DNA from: Bremerella cremea
Lineage (GTDB): Bacteria; Planctomycetota; Planctomycetia; Pirellulales; Pirellulaceae
Length of the DNA: 64,000 nt
Direction of reading: 5' to 3'
Assembly (NCBI RefSeq): GCF_003335505.1
Contig: NZ_QPEX01000046.1
Coordinates: 186,001 to 250,000 of the forward strand
The notes beneath the pieces were generated by a model. The model saw only the letters and a list, made by a program, of their open reading frames with translations. It was not told where the DNA came from and searched no databases. Made by a program: the position numbers and the translations under genes. Positions 63,607 to 64,000 of the stretch are shown here, piece after piece (the first letter of the stretch is position 1; every line of letters starts with the position of its first letter).

Positions 63607-64000
63607 TCAAAAAGAGTCGCCGCTCCCGCGCTGAGCCTCCATTAATTGGATGTGTGCTTGTTTTTGCTGCGAATTGTAAGGAGGCGAAATTACTGACGCT
63701 TTCGGTTGACCAATTTCAACCACCGGACGAAGTTGCCCCTGCCACGTCAGAATAAAATCTCGATTCCGGAGGTAACGCAGTTGCTTGTCTTGCACATGAA
63801 TCCACTCGCGTGGGCTACCAGGCTCGCTGCGTAACTGGGGCAAAAAACTGTGTCCGTCAATCGGCTTAGAGGGCAACGGTGCCCCAGTTAGTTCCACCAA
63901 TGTTGGCAACAGATCGGAAAGATCGATCAAATCGTCGTTCACCTTGCCAGCAGCGATCACCCCTGGCCAATTCGCAATCAATGGAACCCTTGTTCCCGCG
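63607..64000 (-). CDS. Sulfatase, C-terminal part (start outside window)
   Basis: The frame is open to the right edge; reading in from the edge gives AGTRVPLIANWPGVIAAG, matching the sulfatase motif GGTRVPLIxxWPG. LIDLSDLLPTLVELTGA and IDGHSFLPQL follow, all typical of formylglycine sulfatases of the alkaline phosphatase superfamily. The active-site Cys/Ser motif lies outside the window. Planctomycetes carry many such enzymes for algal sulfated polysaccharides. The first in-frame TTG at 63981 is not the real start. Confidence 0.9.
   Translation of the reverse strand, partial: AGTRVPLIANWPGVIAAGKVNDDLIDLSDLLPTLVELTGAPLPSKPIDGHSFLPQLRSEPGSPREWIHVQDKQLRYLRNRDFILTWQGQLRPVVEIGQPKASVISPPYNSQQKQAHIQLMEAQRGSGDSF

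Noticed and set aside
1..64000. Mobile elements, prophage, toxin-antitoxin or restriction genes
   Set aside because: No transposase, integrase, phage structural gene, TA pair or methylase-nuclease pair was seen on either strand.

Overview
The window is a stretch of planctomycete chromosome, most likely Pirellulaceae (a Blastopirellula/Bremerella-like genome; genus not provable here). The signs are two DUF1559 proteins, one with a prepilin-type N-terminus, a very long PVC-type secreted cytochrome c/propeller protein, an Lpg1974-type porin, signal peptidases with large inserted domains, a sulfatase at the right edge and many exported proteins of unknown function. Genes are dense, on both strands, mid-GC, with no recognisable insertion sequence, integrase, rRNA, tRNA or CRISPR array. 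It looks like ordinary core plus lineage-specific chromosome rather than an island.

Layout. 0-9.2 kb (+): a left-truncated CinA-like/NMN-adenylyltransferase-like fusion, a ROK sugar kinase, LepA, two divergent type I signal peptidases, an LptB-type ATPase and a methyltransferase. 9.5-12.3 kb (+): a BlaI/M56 peptidase regulatory pair and a second methyltransferase. 12.3-16.2 kb (-): an MscS-type channel and a tandem-GGDEF diguanylate cyclase, divergent from a NarL-type response regulator at 16.5 kb. 17.3-20.6 kb: an M20 peptidase translationally coupled to a small BFD-type [2Fe-2S] protein, a lone STAS protein and a LOG-family protein. 20.6-24.6 kb (-): a 1316-residue exported cytochrome. 25-31 kb (+): a complete dipeptide/oligopeptide ABC operon with fused ATPases. 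31-33 kb: metG. 33.4-35.7 kb (-): rlmN with two uncharacterised genes. 35.9-37.5 kb (+): a DUF486 membrane protein, a 490-bp gap with four copies of a 14-16 bp repeat, and an unknown gene. 37.6-41.7 kb: sugar epimerase-like and NHL proteins (-), a quinone oxidoreductase (-) and an SDR (+). 41.9-47.1 kb: DUF1254 protein, GT2 glycosyltransferase, SHOCT protein, Lpg1974-type porin. 47.4-50.4 kb: a vitamin-K gamma-carboxylase homologue, a small membrane protein, and a lipoprotein carrying an acyl-carrier-protein fold without its serine. 50.6-56.6 kb: GH32/43-like propeller, exported unknowns, LRR protein, two STN-like mini-secretin paralogues. 56.7-59.5 kb (-): DUF2306-DUF1559-DUF1559 operon. 59.7-64 kb: SulP transporter, unknown, M28 peptidase, DUF4259 protein, partial sulfatase.

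The best candidates for new biology are the Ser-less extracytoplasmic acyl-carrier lipoprotein next to the gamma-carboxylase homologue, the signal peptidases with an inserted beta-sandwich-like domain, the paired secretin-less STN proteins, the DUF1559 pair in which one member has lost the prepilin glutamate, and the unexplained repeat cluster at 36.29-36.57 kb. All functional statements rest on reading motifs by eye and recalled family knowledge; no database search was run.
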